Below, piece by piece: positions 1 to 8,602 of a stretch of 53,439 bases of DNA. Location: positions 1 through 53,439 of the forward strand of contig JAIOPD010000093.1 in NCBI GenBank assembly GCA_021414115.1, read 5' to 3'. Source of the stretch: Planctomycetia bacterium (GTDB lineage Bacteria > Planctomycetota > Planctomycetia > Pirellulales > UBA1268). The notes beneath the pieces were generated by a model, which was not told where the DNA came from, ran no database searches, and saw only the letters and a program-made list of their open reading frames with translations. The position numbers and the translations under genes were made by a program. Position 1 is the first letter of the stretch. Every line of letters begins with the position of its first letter.

Positions 1-881
1 GCCGCGACCGCGCGGCCCAGGGGCGTGGCCGCGATGTCGGCAGGCAGGCCCCACGTGACCGCCGACGCCGGCCGCGCGAGGAGTCCGTGTCGGCACGAGG
101 CCAGCCGGCCGCGGCGCTCGAAATACGACACGTTGGGGCCGTCGCGCCACCGCGGCGTGGCGGTCGGGTCGGTCGGGTGCCAGACGTGGAGCGAGCAGGT
201 GCGGTCGAGAATGGATTCGAGGCGGATGCCGACCGCCCGCATCCGCAGGCCCAGGTCGTCGTCTTCCTGTCCCCAGCCCACGAACCGTTCGTCGAAGCCG
301 TTGATGGCGTGGAAGTCTTCCCGCCAGACGCCGAAGTCACCGCCGGCCAACCGCGGCTTCGTGGGATGCCGCAGGGCGGCGTGCCACCAGGCCTTGCGTT
401 GCCGCGTGGCGAGCAGCCGCCGCTCGCCGGACGGGATCAGCGCCGGAAGGTTTGTGAGAGCGAGGTTCTCCGGCACCAGCACGCGGCTCGCCTGCTCGGG
501 GAGCCGTGCACAGAACCCGAGCAGGGCCACGCCGCGGCGGCGCCGCGCGAGGTGGGCTGCGACATGATGCCGTGGGATCATGCAGTCGCCGTCGAGGAAG
601 AGCAGATAGTCGCCGCGGGCCAGCCGGGCCGCCTCGTTGCGGACGCGGGCGAGCCGGAAGCCTGCGTGCGGCTGACTGGTGAACTGCACGGGGATGCCGG
701 ACGTCGCCGCGAAGTCGTGGACGACGCGCTGCGTGCCGTCCGCCGAGCCGTCATCGGAGACGATCACCTCCAGACCCGTGCCGTCGCGCCGCTGCAGTGC
801 GATCGACTCGAGCACGAGCGACAGATGCCGCGGCTTCCGGAAGGTGTTGACGAGGATCGAGACGTCGATGGGGCGATTCAC
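1..881 (-). CDS. Family 2 glycosyltransferase, C-terminus off the left edge
   Basis: Probably transfers a sugar from a nucleotide-sugar donor to a cell-surface glycan or lipid acceptor in the cytoplasm. The N-terminus shows the GT-A nucleotide-binding pattern SDDGSADGT (residues about 42-50) and a DxD-like FLDGDC near residue 95. Around residue 190 there is GFDERFVGWGQEDDDLG, as in the galactosyltransferase-type C-terminal motif. Translation starts at a GTG at 881 that overlaps the lpxK stop (GTGA), with GGAGG eight bases upstream, so it is translationally coupled to lpxK. This places it in an envelope-glycolipid operon. The acceptor and sugar cannot be inferred. The reading frame is intact to base 3 and the protein continues beyond the window. 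Confidence 0.85.
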   Translation of the reverse strand, partial: MNRPIDVSILVNTFRKPRHLSLVLESIALQRRDGTGLEVIVSDDGSADGTQRVVHDFAATSGIPVQFTSQPHAGFRLARVRNEAARLARGDYLLFLDGDCMIPRHHVAAHLARRRRGVALLGFCARLPEQASRVLVPENLALTNLPALIPSGERRLLATRQRKAWWHAALRHPTKPRLAGGDFGVWREDFHAINGFDERFVGWGQEDDDLGLRMRAVGIRLESILDRTCSLHVWHPTDPTATPRWRDGPNVSYFERRGRLASCRHGLLARPASAVTWGLPADIAATPLGRAVA

Positions 882-1969
882 CGCACGGGCCTCCGTGAGG
901 AGGTCGCCTGAGCGGCCGCGGCAACGACGGTGGCCACCTCGTCGCCTCCCGCGAGGGCACGCATCGCGATTTCGACCGCCACCAGCGGCACACCTCCGAG
1001 ATCCTGACGGCGGAGCTTTACCAGGTCCTTGAGCGTGGTGACGGCGAAGGCCGCGCCGGTCGTTGCGGCCCGATCACCCAGCCGCTGTCGATCGCGATCG
1101 TCGTACGCATGATGGTCGGGAAAGCCGACGAACTCCACGACATCGGCGCCGAGCGACTGGAGCGTGGAGCGAAACGCCGCGGGGTTGCCGATCCCCGAAA
1201 ACGCGAGCACCCGCACGGCCCGCAGCAGCTCGAGCGGCCGGGTCGATCCGTCGGTCGATCGCAGGGCGACCGGCCGATGCTCCGCCTCCATCCACGCCGG
1301 CGGGAGGCGACCGCGGCAGGCGGCGGCGAACACCTCACGGATTTCGGCCCGCCGTGCCGTCGTGATGGCCGTCGCCCGGGTGAGCACGACGGCCTGTGCC
1401 CGGGCCAGGCCACCGAGAGGTTCGCGGAGCATGCCCCGCGGAAAGAGGCGGCTGCAGCCGAACGGATCGGTAGCGTCGATCGCGACGATGTCGAGGTCGC
1501 GGTGCAGCCGGCGGTGTTGGAAGCCGTCATCCAGCACGATCGCGTCGGCGCCGGCCGCTGCCGCCGCCCGGGCACCCGCAAGACGATCGCGGTTGGCCAC
1601 GTGGGGCACGCCCGGGAGCACGACGCCGAGTTCGGCCGCCTCGTCACTCTGCTCGCCCCGACGAGCCGCGTAGCCGCGGCTCACGATCGCAGGCTTCAGT
1701 CCACGATCGAGGAGGAGCCGGGCGACCCAGGCCACGAGCGGCGTCTTGCCGGTGCCGCCGAGCGTCAGATTGCCGACGGAGATCACCGGCACGCCGGCCG
1801 CACCGATTCGGAGGAGCCCGGCGTCGAAGGCCGCGTTGCGGGCGGCCACGGCGGCGGCGTAGGGAAGGCTGGCCGCGGCGAGGAGGAGCCGGACCGCGGC
1901 CGGGCCCGGTCCTGCGGCCGAGCCGTCGACGAGCTGCTTGAAGGTTTCCGCGTTGGGCAGCAGAGCCAT
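878..1969 (-). CDS. lpxK: Tetraacyldisaccharide 4'-kinase (LpxK)
   Basis: Predicted to phosphorylate the 4' position of the lipid A disaccharide precursor at the inner membrane. The 363-residue length fits the family. The N-terminal hydrophobic stretch (about residues 20-45) is followed by the P-loop GNLTLGGTGKTP, then SRGYA and DDGFQHRRL, all characteristic of LpxK. The start at 1969 gives MALLPNAE and is preceded by AGGAAAG at good spacing. The stop overlaps the GTG of the downstream glycosyltransferase. The upstream 200 bases are shared with the divergent gene at 2168. Identification is firm; the presence of lipid A in this organism is an inference from this and other LPS-type genes in the window. 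Confidence 0.93.
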   Translation of the reverse strand: MALLPNAETFKQLVDGSAAGPGPAAVRLLLAAASLPYAAAVAARNAAFDAGLLRIGAAGVPVISVGNLTLGGTGKTPLVAWVARLLLDRGLKPAIVSRGYAARRGEQSDEAAELGVVLPGVPHVANRDRLAGARAAAAAGADAIVLDDGFQHRRLHRDLDIVAIDATDPFGCSRLFPRGMLREPLGGLARAQAVVLTRATAITTARRAEIREVFAAACRGRLPPAWMEAEHRPVALRSTDGSTRPLELLRAVRVLAFSGIGNPAAFRSTLQSLGADVVEFVGFPDHHAYDDRDRQRLGDRAATTGAAFAVTTLKDLVKLRRQDLGGVPLVAVEIAMRALAGGDEVATVVAAAAQATSSRRPVR

Positions 1970-2095
1970 CCCGACTTTCCTGCGTGGCTGCCGTGAGCGA
2001 GCGGTCGCGGCCGGCATCGGCCTCATCGTCGCGGAGCTCTCCACGCCGTGCCAAGTCCACGGTGTTTTTCCGAGATGCCGGCGGTCCGGGACCGA

Positions 2096-2101
2096 TATAA
2101 T
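2096..2101 (+). promoter_or_regulatory. Possible -10 element upstream of the DUF4175-like gene
   Basis: A perfect TATAAT lies 66 bases upstream of the ATG at 2168, conspicuous in this GC-rich intergenic stretch (1970-2167). No convincing -35 hexamer sits 16-18 bases upstream, so this is a suggestion only. The same region must also carry the promoter for lpxK on the other strand. Confidence 0.3.
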
Positions 2102-2167
2102 CCGGAGTCGTGCCGGTGCAGCGTTTCGCAGCTTCCCATCCCCCGCTGCCGCTGCCGGAGGAACCTC

Positions 2168-5100
2168 ATGGCGACGGTCCACCAGAGCCCGGCCGATCCG
2201 CTCGCCGTGGCGGGCTGGTCCGACGGCGTCGATCCGGAGTCGAAGTCGGATCGGTATCTCTCCAAGCGGCTGGCCGCCGCCGGGGCCGACTACAAGGGCG
2301 TCGCGATCACGACCTTCCTCCTGGCGGCAGGCGTTGGGGCGATGCTCTGGCTCGCTAGCGGAATCCTCGTCGAGCATTGGCTGGTGGCCGGTGGGCTGCC
2401 CGCATGGGCGCGGTGGACGTGGTTCGCGGTCGGCGCGGCCATCTTTGCCGCGGCTGTCGTCCGCTGGATCGTGCCCCTCGTTCGCTACCGCGTGAATCTC
2501 GTCTACGCCGCCCGCATCCTCGAGCGTGAACACCCCGAACTTCACAACGACGTCGTCAACGCCGTTCTCGCACGGGCGCACGCCGACGACACCACGCCGC
2601 TGATCGTGAAGTCGCTCCGGCGCCGGGCGGCGAGACAGTTGTCGACGGTGTCGGCGGACGGCGTCATCGATCGCACGCCCGCCCTGCGGCTCGCCGCCGT
2701 GCTGGCGGGGCTTCTGGCTCTGGCATGCATCTACCAGGTGCTGGCGCCGAAGAGCTTCGTCGTATCGGCGGCGCGGCTGGTCGCGCCGTGGCTCGGCATC
2801 GCACCGCCGTCGCGGGTGAGAATCGCGCAGCCGACGCTGGCCTGGCGGATGCCCGGTGAGCCCGCGCCAGGCGATGCAGCCGCGCGGCGAGTGCCTGTGC
2901 AGGGGGGCACCGCGACGCTCATCCGTGGCCGCCAGCTCGTCGTCGCGAGCGACGTCCGCGGACTCGCGGCGGAAGAGCGTCCGCTGCTTGTCGTGACGCC
3001 GCTGCGGGACGACGGCTCCACGGAACCGGCGACGGCCGCCTGGCGGGTGCCCATGGCTCCCGGTGGTGCCGATGGCATGCATTCCGTGCTGCTGCCCGAT
3101 GACGCGCGGGGGCTCGATCGGCCGATCGAACTGGTGATTTCGGCCGGTGACGCCCGCAGCCCGCGGATCCGGGTGGTGGTCGTCGATGCTCCGGCGCTGC
3201 TCGTGCGCGAGGTGCGGTACGACTATCCCGAGTACACGGGCCAGGCCGACGAGACCGTGGAGTGGCAGGGCGACCTCCGCGCCGTCGAGGGCACGAAGGT
3301 GACGATCGTGGCGGAATGCAATCATCCGCTCGAGGCCGCGTGGATCGATCTGGGGTGTGACGGGAAGCGGAAGGTGCCGCTCTCGATCGGCCAGCAGGAT
3401 CTCGCCCGGGGCCGCGGCTCGTTCACGCTTCACCTCAACGGCGACCGCTCGGCCGCCGAATACGTCGCCTACCGGTTGATGTTCCAGCCGAAGTCCGCGC
3501 CCGCAGCGAGTCGCGAGCCCGTGACAACGGAGAAGATGGAGTATCGGATCGAGGTCGAGCCGGACATGGCGCCGGAGGTGTCGATCGAGGAGCCCGCCGA
3601 GAAGGTGGTCCGCGTGCCGCCGTCGGCGCCGGTCACGATCCGCGTGCGGGGCGAAGACCCCGACTTCGGTCTCGCGAGCGTCAGCGTCGAGACCCGCCTG
3701 GCCCAGGGCGGCGAGAAGCCGGGCGAGGAACTCCTGGTGGGCCGGCGGCGGAAGGTGTTTCGCGGAGCGGCCACTCTTATTCCGGAAAAACTCGGGGCTG
3801 GCCCCGGGGCCGTGCTCGAGTATCGGGCGGTGGCCAAGGACACTCGGCCTGAGTCGCCGAACATCGCCGTGACCGAATGGCGGGCGCTGAAGATCGACGC
3901 CGCCGCGCCGCCGCGGGAGCCGCCGCCGGCGGCGGCCGATCAGGATCCGAAGAGCGATGGCGACCAGGGGCAACCAGAAGACAGTGACGCACCTCCGCAG
4001 GATCGCGAAGGCCAAGAGGGCGAGCGCGAGCCTGGCAAGGACGGCGACGGAACCGGTGACGATGCCGCCCAGGGGAAGCAGGGGGGAAAGCAGGGCGAGC
4101 AGCAGGGCAAAGACTCGGACGAGAGCGGTGCAAGCGAATCGGAGCAGGGCAAGGATGGTTCGCAGAAGGGCGATGCATCGGGCGACAAAAAGGATGGCAG
4201 CCAAGGCGAGAATGGCGGCGACGGGAAGGATTCCGGCGGCAAGGATTCCGGCGGCGGGCAGCCGCAGGAGGGAAGCCAGCAGCAGGGAGGCAAGAGCGGC
4301 GAGGGCGGCCGCCAGGACGAGCAGCAGTCGAAGTCGCAGCAGCAGGATCCCAAGCAAGGTGGCAAGCAAGGCGATCCCCAAGAGGGCAAAGATCAGGGAG
4401 GGGGCGACGGCGGCAAGCCGCAGGACGGAGCTGAGGGAAAGTCGGGCAACCAGCAGGGGCCACGCCAGCAACAGGGAAGCCGTGACGGCGACGGCAACGA
4501 GCCACAGGGTCAGGGTGGTGGCCAGCAGCAGCAGGGTGGCCGGCCCGGCGATCAGAAAGACGGCGGCCGAGGTGGCCAGCAAAAACCATCAGGCGCGGGG
4601 CAGCAGGGGGGCGGTCGCGACGGTCAGATGAAGCCCGGTGGTGAGCAGGGCAAAGCAGCGGCCAAAGACACCGTCGCCGCCGACGGCACCGACGATGGTG
4701 AGGCGATGGAGCGCATCCTGCAGCATCGCCAGCAGTCGAATCCGGGGCAGGGTGATGAGCGGACCGGCGAGCAAGGAAAGAGCGAACAGGGAAAAAGCGA
4801 GCAGGGAGCGTCGCGCGAGGGGCAACAGCCTGGCAAGGAAAACAGCGGACAATCCAAGGAGAGCCAGGGCAAGGACGGACAATCGAAGGACGGACAAGGC
4901 AAAGAAGGCACCGAAGCCGCTGGCCAAAAGCCGCCGGAGTGCGCGGGAGCGGATGGCAAGCCGTGTGGGAAAGAAGGCTGCTCCTCATGCAGCGGCGGAT
5001 CGAAGTCGGGTGGCGGCTCGTCGGGAGCGTCAGGGCAGGGAGCGGGAGGCCAGGGAGCGCAGTCCGGCCAGGGACAGGGTGCACAGGGTCAACAGGGCGC

Positions 5101-6031
5101 CGGGCAGCAGGGGAAGGGTGAGGCTGGGCAGCAGGCGGGCGGTTCCAAGGAAGAAGGTCAGCAAGGCGAGGCTGCAGGGCAGGGGAAAAACGGTCAGCAG
5201 GCGGAGGGACAAGGACAGTCGACAGACGGCACAGGCCGCGACGGTCAGCCGCAGCCAGGCGATGGTGAGCAAGGTGACGGCAAACAAGGCAGTGGCCAGC
5301 AAGGCGCTGGTGAACAGGGCTCCGGCAAGCAGGGCGCCGGAGAGAAGCAAACGGGCGCTGGGGAGCAGGCGGCGAAAGACGGCGACGAGCAGGGCGAAGG
5401 TGCGGGCAAGGGCCAGGGGCAGAGTGATGAAACCGGACAACAGCCCGGACAACAGCCCGGACAACAGCAGGGACAACAGCAGGGACAAACCGCCGGTGAG
5501 GGCAAGGGCGGTGCAGGCAAAGCCGGCCAACAGGGACAGCCGGGCGAAGGCTCGCAGGCGGCGGCCGGCAGCCAGTCTGGCGACGGCGGTTGGGCCACCG
5601 GGGGTGAGAAGGGGGCGGGCGGTGATGGCAAGGCCGGCGTCGAGCGGCGTGACCGCGAGATGGAGTGGGGCGAGCAGGATCTCGCCAACGCCCGCAACGC
5701 CGCCGACCTCGCGATCGAGCACCTGCGGAAGTCGGTGGAGTCTGGCGACACGACCGTCCTCGACGAACTCGGCTGGACGCCGGAGCAGGCCCGCGACTTC
5801 CTCGCTCGCTGGGAGGCGATGCGACGGATGGCGCGGAACGGCGACGCGCGGCAGCGCGGCGAGTTCGACCAGGCGGTGAAGAGTCTGGGGCTGCGGCCCG
5901 GCGGCGTCCGCAGCAGCCGCGACGTGCCCAGCGACGTGAAGGGCGGACAGACGGAGGGCCGCCGCAGCCGGCCCCCCAGCGATTACCGCGAGCAGTTCAA
6001 GGCCTTCATGCAGGGCGCGGCCGCCGAATGA
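2168..6031 (+). CDS. DUF4175-like membrane protein with a huge disordered Gln/Gly/Lys-rich region
   Basis: Function unknown. The 1287-residue protein has two N-terminal membrane segments (about 45-65 and 82-104), a third at 172-190, and beta-rich segments to about residue 590 resembling DUF4175/low-complexity membrane proteins. Then come about 570 residues of G/Q/K/E/D/S-rich sequence, and a conserved-looking helical tail (about 1158-1287, beginning near MEWGEQDLANARNAADLA). Inside the disordered tract four cysteines cluster at residues about 925-942 (C-x7-C-x4-C-x2-C), a possible metal knuckle. The start at 2168 has GGAGGA six bases upstream. Its stop overlaps the nadB start (ATGA). Such proteins often sit near MoxR/VWA genes; none are here. 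The family assignment is from memory of architecture and is moderate. Confidence 0.75.
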   Translation: MATVHQSPADPLAVAGWSDGVDPESKSDRYLSKRLAAAGADYKGVAITTFLLAAGVGAMLWLASGILVEHWLVAGGLPAWARWTWFAVGAAIFAAAVVRWIVPLVRYRVNLVYAARILEREHPELHNDVVNAVLARAHADDTTPLIVKSLRRRAARQLSTVSADGVIDRTPALRLAAVLAGLLALACIYQVLAPKSFVVSAARLVAPWLGIAPPSRVRIAQPTLAWRMPGEPAPGDAAARRVPVQGGTATLIRGRQLVVASDVRGLAAEERPLLVVTPLRDDGSTEPATAAWRVPMAPGGADGMHSVLLPDDARGLDRPIELVISAGDARSPRIRVVVVDAPALLVREVRYDYPEYTGQADETVEWQGDLRAVEGTKVTIVAECNHPLEAAWIDLGCDGKRKVPLSIGQQDLARGRGSFTLHLNGDRSAAEYVAYRLMFQPKSAPAASREPVTTEKMEYRIEVEPDMAPEVSIEEPAEKVVRVPPSAPVTIRVRGEDPDFGLASVSVETRLAQGGEKPGEELLVGRRRKVFRGAATLIPEKLGAGPGAVLEYRAVAKDTRPESPNIAVTEWRALKIDAAAPPREPPPAAADQDPKSDGDQGQPEDSDAPPQDREGQEGEREPGKDGDGTGDDAAQGKQGGKQGEQQGKDSDESGASESEQGKDGSQKGDASGDKKDGSQGENGGDGKDSGGKDSGGGQPQEGSQQQGGKSGEGGRQDEQQSKSQQQDPKQGGKQGDPQEGKDQGGGDGGKPQDGAEGKSGNQQGPRQQQGSRDGDGNEPQGQGGGQQQQGGRPGDQKDGGRGGQQKPSGAGQQGGGRDGQMKPGGEQGKAAAKDTVAADGTDDGEAMERILQHRQQSNPGQGDERTGEQGKSEQGKSEQGASREGQQPGKENSGQSKESQGKDGQSKDGQGKEGTEAAGQKPPECAGADGKPCGKEGCSSCSGGSKSGGGSSGASGQGAGGQGAQSGQGQGAQGQQGAGQQGKGEAGQQAGGSKEEGQQGEAAGQGKNGQQAEGQGQSTDGTGRDGQPQPGDGEQGDGKQGSGQQGAGEQGSGKQGAGEKQTGAGEQAAKDGDEQGEGAGKGQGQSDETGQQPGQQPGQQQGQQQGQTAGEGKGGAGKAGQQGQPGEGSQAAAGSQSGDGGWATGGEKGAGGDGKAGVERRDREMEWGEQDLANARNAADLAIEHLRKSVESGDTTVLDELGWTPEQARDFLARWEAMRRMARNGDARQRGEFDQAVKSLGLRPGGVRSSRDVPSDVKGGQTEGRRSRPPSDYREQFKAFMQGAAAE
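5435..5488 (+). repeat. Short in-frame tandem repeat inside the low-complexity gene
   Basis: Four consecutive 12-base units (two GGACAACAGCCC, then two GGACAACAGCAG) followed by a partial fifth encode GQQP/GQQQ repeats. The whole tract 3940-5640 consists of looser units of this kind, so length variation by slippage is likely. Confidence 0.8.
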
Positions 6032-7692
6032 GTCAACCCTATCAGGGCCCACGGTATCTGGTGTCGTTCGGACCCAAGCGGGTGCCGCACTGTTTCACCG
6101 ACGTTCTCATCCTGGGCGGCGGACTCGCGGGCCTCCGCGCGGCGCTCGCCGTCGATCCGCGGCTATCCGTGACGGTCGTCACCAAGGACGATCTCCAGGG
6201 CTCGTCGAGCCAGTGGGCACAGGGGGGCATTGCCGGAGTGGTCGACCCCGAAGACCGCTTCGACAACCACGTCGCCGACACGCTGACGGCCGGCTGCGGG
6301 CTGTGCCACGGCGACGTCGTCGACGCGGTTGTCCGCGAGGCGCCGGGGCGGATCGCCGAACTGATCGCCTGGGGTACGCGGTTCGACGAACGCGACGGGG
6401 CGCTCGAACTGGGCCGCGAAGGGGGGCACAGCCACCATCGCATCGTGCACGCGCTCGGCGATGCGACGGGCCGCGAGGTGATGCGGGCCGTGATCGCACA
6501 GACGCAAAAACTCGACAACCTCTCGGTGTGGCCCGAGACGTTCACGATCGACCTGGTCACGCACGAGCGCCGCTGCCGCGGGGCGCTCGTCTGGAATCCA
6601 CGTCACGGCAAGACACTCGTCTGGGCGCGGCGAACGATCCTCGCCACCGGAGGCGCGGGCCAGCTCTACCGTGAGTCGACGAACCCGCCCGGGTCGAGCG
6701 GCGACGGCATGGCCCTGGCGTGGCGGGCCGGCGCCGAGCTTCGTGACATGGAGTTCATGCAGTTTCATCCCACGGTGCTCTACATCGCCGGTGGTGCGCG
6801 GAGCCTGATCACGGAGGCAGTGCGGGGCGCGGGGGCGCACCTCGTCGACCGCGACGGCAGGCGGTTCATGCCCGAGTTCGACACGCGGGCCGAACTCGCG
6901 CCTCGCGACGTCGTCTCCCGTGCGATCACGGTGGTCATGCACCGCACGCACCATTCCAACGTCTACCTCGACCTCGCGCACCTCGATCCGGTCATGGTTC
7001 GCCAGCGATTCCCGGGGATGGCGTCGATCTGTGCGAAGTTCGGGCTCGACCTCGTCCGGGACCGGATTCCGGTGCGGCCCGGTGCGCACTACATGATCGG
7101 CGGCGTGTCGGTCGACGCAGCCGGACGGACGAGCGTCGCCGGCCTGTTTGCGGCCGGCGAGGTGACGTCGAGCGGCCTCCACGGTGCCAACCGGCTGGCG
7201 AGCAACAGCCTCTTGGAGGGGCTGGTCTACGGCGCGCGGGCGGGCGAGGCGGCGAGCGCCGACGTGCTCGCGGAGGGGCGGACCGACGACGAGTTTCACG
7301 TGCCAGCGATCGCGGAGCACCGGGCCGTCATCGACAACGGCGGCGGAAACGACTCCGCGACACTCGATCTGGCCGATATCCGCAACTCGCTCCGCGCGTT
7401 GATGTGGCGGCACGTGGGAGTGGAGCGGACGGGGGAGTCGCTCGCCGAGGCGCTGACGACGGTGGAGGGCTGGTGCCGGTACGTGCTGCCGCGGCAGTTT
7501 TCCGACCCGCAGGGCTGGCAGCTCCAGAACATGCTGGAGGTCGCCCGGCTCATGATCCGCGGCGCGATCGACCGGGCCGAGACCCGCGGCGTGCACTTCC
7601 GCGCCGACCATCCCGACACGAGCGACGCCTGGAAGGCGCACATCGCATGGCGCCGGGACGAGGGCTCGCCCCGGATCGAACCGCTGCCGTAG
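6028..7692 (+). CDS. nadB: L-aspartate oxidase
   Basis: FAD enzyme oxidising L-aspartate to iminoaspartate, the first step of de novo NAD synthesis in the cytoplasm. The 554-residue length is normal. The FAD-binding ILGGGLAGLRAAL lies near residue 30, followed by the flavoprotein signature SSSQWAQGGIAG, FMQFHPT, the GAHYMIGG motif and a C-terminal GLFAAGEVTSSGLHGANRL. The ATG at 6028 overlaps the stop of the upstream gene, implying translational coupling to the DUF4175-like protein. The partners nadA and nadC are not in the window. Succinate dehydrogenase/fumarate reductase flavoproteins share the fold, but the isolated context and length favour NadB. Confidence 0.92.
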   Translation: MSQPYQGPRYLVSFGPKRVPHCFTDVLILGGGLAGLRAALAVDPRLSVTVVTKDDLQGSSSQWAQGGIAGVVDPEDRFDNHVADTLTAGCGLCHGDVVDAVVREAPGRIAELIAWGTRFDERDGALELGREGGHSHHRIVHALGDATGREVMRAVIAQTQKLDNLSVWPETFTIDLVTHERRCRGALVWNPRHGKTLVWARRTILATGGAGQLYRESTNPPGSSGDGMALAWRAGAELRDMEFMQFHPTVLYIAGGARSLITEAVRGAGAHLVDRDGRRFMPEFDTRAELAPRDVVSRAITVVMHRTHHSNVYLDLAHLDPVMVRQRFPGMASICAKFGLDLVRDRIPVRPGAHYMIGGVSVDAAGRTSVAGLFAAGEVTSSGLHGANRLASNSLLEGLVYGARAGEAASADVLAEGRTDDEFHVPAIAEHRAVIDNGGGNDSATLDLADIRNSLRALMWRHVGVERTGESLAEALTTVEGWCRYVLPRQFSDPQGWQLQNMLEVARLMIRGAIDRAETRGVHFRADHPDTSDAWKAHIAWRRDEGSPRIEPLP

Positions 7693-7799
7693 CGGGACGG
7701 GCAGGGGGTGACGTATCCCGCAACGCCGGCATGGAGGTCTTCTGCCCTGCGACTTCGTGGATGGTCCAAGCTTTTGTGCCCGCAGGGTAAACTCTGCAG

Positions 7800-8462
7800 A
7801 TGCTTCAATATTTGATTCGTCATGGGGAGAGCGTCTCCAATGCAGCCGGCCGCGTGCAGGGCCAGGAAGACGTGGAACTCTCGGAGTCGGGCCGCGCTCA
7901 GGCGCAGACGGTGGCCACGTGGAGTCGCGCGTTGTTGGCCACGGCAGATGCCCCGCCCATCGAGGAACTCTGGTCGAGCCCACTGCGCCGAGCCCGCGAA
8001 ACGGCCGAGGCGATCGCGGCGGCGACGGGCCTGCCGCTGCGGATCGACGAACGGCTCTGCGAGCTCCACGCCGGGATCTTTCAGGGCCATCTCTGGGCCG
8101 ATCTGGAAACGCGATTTCCCGAGGTGGTGGCCCGGTGGCGGAGCGGCGACGCCGACTTCGCCATTCCCGGCGGCGAGTCGCGAACTGAGTTGGCGGCGCG
8201 GGGCCGCGCGGCGATCGAGTCGCTCGCGGCCCGGTCGGCCCGGGGCATGTTCGTGGTCGCCCACGGCGGCATCCTGACCGCCGCCCTGGGCAGCCTCGTC
8301 GGCAAAACCCATCCGCTGCTCGCGGCCGCCGCGGAGCGGCCGTTCACGAAGCTGCCGGCCCTGGCCAACTGCTCGGTCACGCTCGTTCGGTGGCCCGGGC
8401 CCGAACTCGTGTCGTTCAACGACACCACACACCTGGCGGCGGCATCCGCCTCCGAGGCCTGA
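7800..8462 (+). CDS. Histidine phosphatase family protein (phosphoglycerate mutase-like)
   Basis: A 220-residue member of the branch-1 histidine phosphatases, cytoplasmic, with the phospho-accepting motif LIRHGESVSN at residues 5-14, a partner arginine in SSPLRRARETAEAI near residue 65, and the second catalytic histidine in VVAHGGIL near residue 155. Substrate is not predictable: GpmB-, CobC- and broad phosphatase-like proteins share these residues. About 100 bases separate it from nadB. It precedes the carbon module but is separated from it by a LysR-type operator, so it probably belongs to another transcription unit. Confidence 0.85.
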   Translation: MLQYLIRHGESVSNAAGRVQGQEDVELSESGRAQAQTVATWSRALLATADAPPIEELWSSPLRRARETAEAIAAATGLPLRIDERLCELHAGIFQGHLWADLETRFPEVVARWRSGDADFAIPGGESRTELAARGRAAIESLAARSARGMFVVAHGGILTAALGSLVGKTHPLLAAAAERPFTKLPALANCSVTLVRWPGPELVSFNDTTHLAAASASEA

Positions 8463-8467
8463 GGCGA

Positions 8468-8490
8468 TTCATAGATAGTTTCTATGAATA
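8468..8490. promoter_or_regulatory. LysR-type operator (ATAG-N7-CTAT, T-N11-A) upstream of sbtA
   Basis: A perfect 9-base inverted repeat (ATTCATAGA / TCTATGAAT) around a 5-base spacer. Its core is ATAG-N7-CTAT with T at 8473 and A at 8485, exactly the T-N11-A geometry of LysR boxes. It lies six bases after the phosphatase stop and 113 bases before sbtA. Related half sites follow at 8501-8507 (TATCTAT) and 8531-8536 (ATAGAT). The obvious candidate regulator is the NhaR-like protein at 10419. No T-run follows, so it is not a terminator. Confidence 0.7.
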
Positions 8491-8602
8491 CGCGATCTTT
8501 ATCTATTTGTGCGTGAGGCGTTGGGGACCGATAGATGGGGCGTCGGGCAGGCGGCGGACGTCGCCCGCCCTGCTCGGCCCTTCTTCGGAGCCACACCCCC
8601 TC

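Noticed and set aside
878-4582. Open minus-strand frame of over 1200 codons opposite the DUF4175-like gene
   Set aside because: Only its last 363 codons (LpxK) look like protein. The rest is Leu/Ala/Arg-rich antisense of the Gln/Gly/Lys tract and has no start or motif support.
5435-5488. Regular repeats considered as a CRISPR-like array
   Set aside because: Units are 12 bases, contiguous and in frame within a coding low-complexity tract; there are no spacers and no cas genes.
8468-8490. Inverted repeat considered as a terminator of the phosphatase gene
   Set aside because: Arms are AT-rich and short, with no T-run after them; the geometry fits a LysR box instead.
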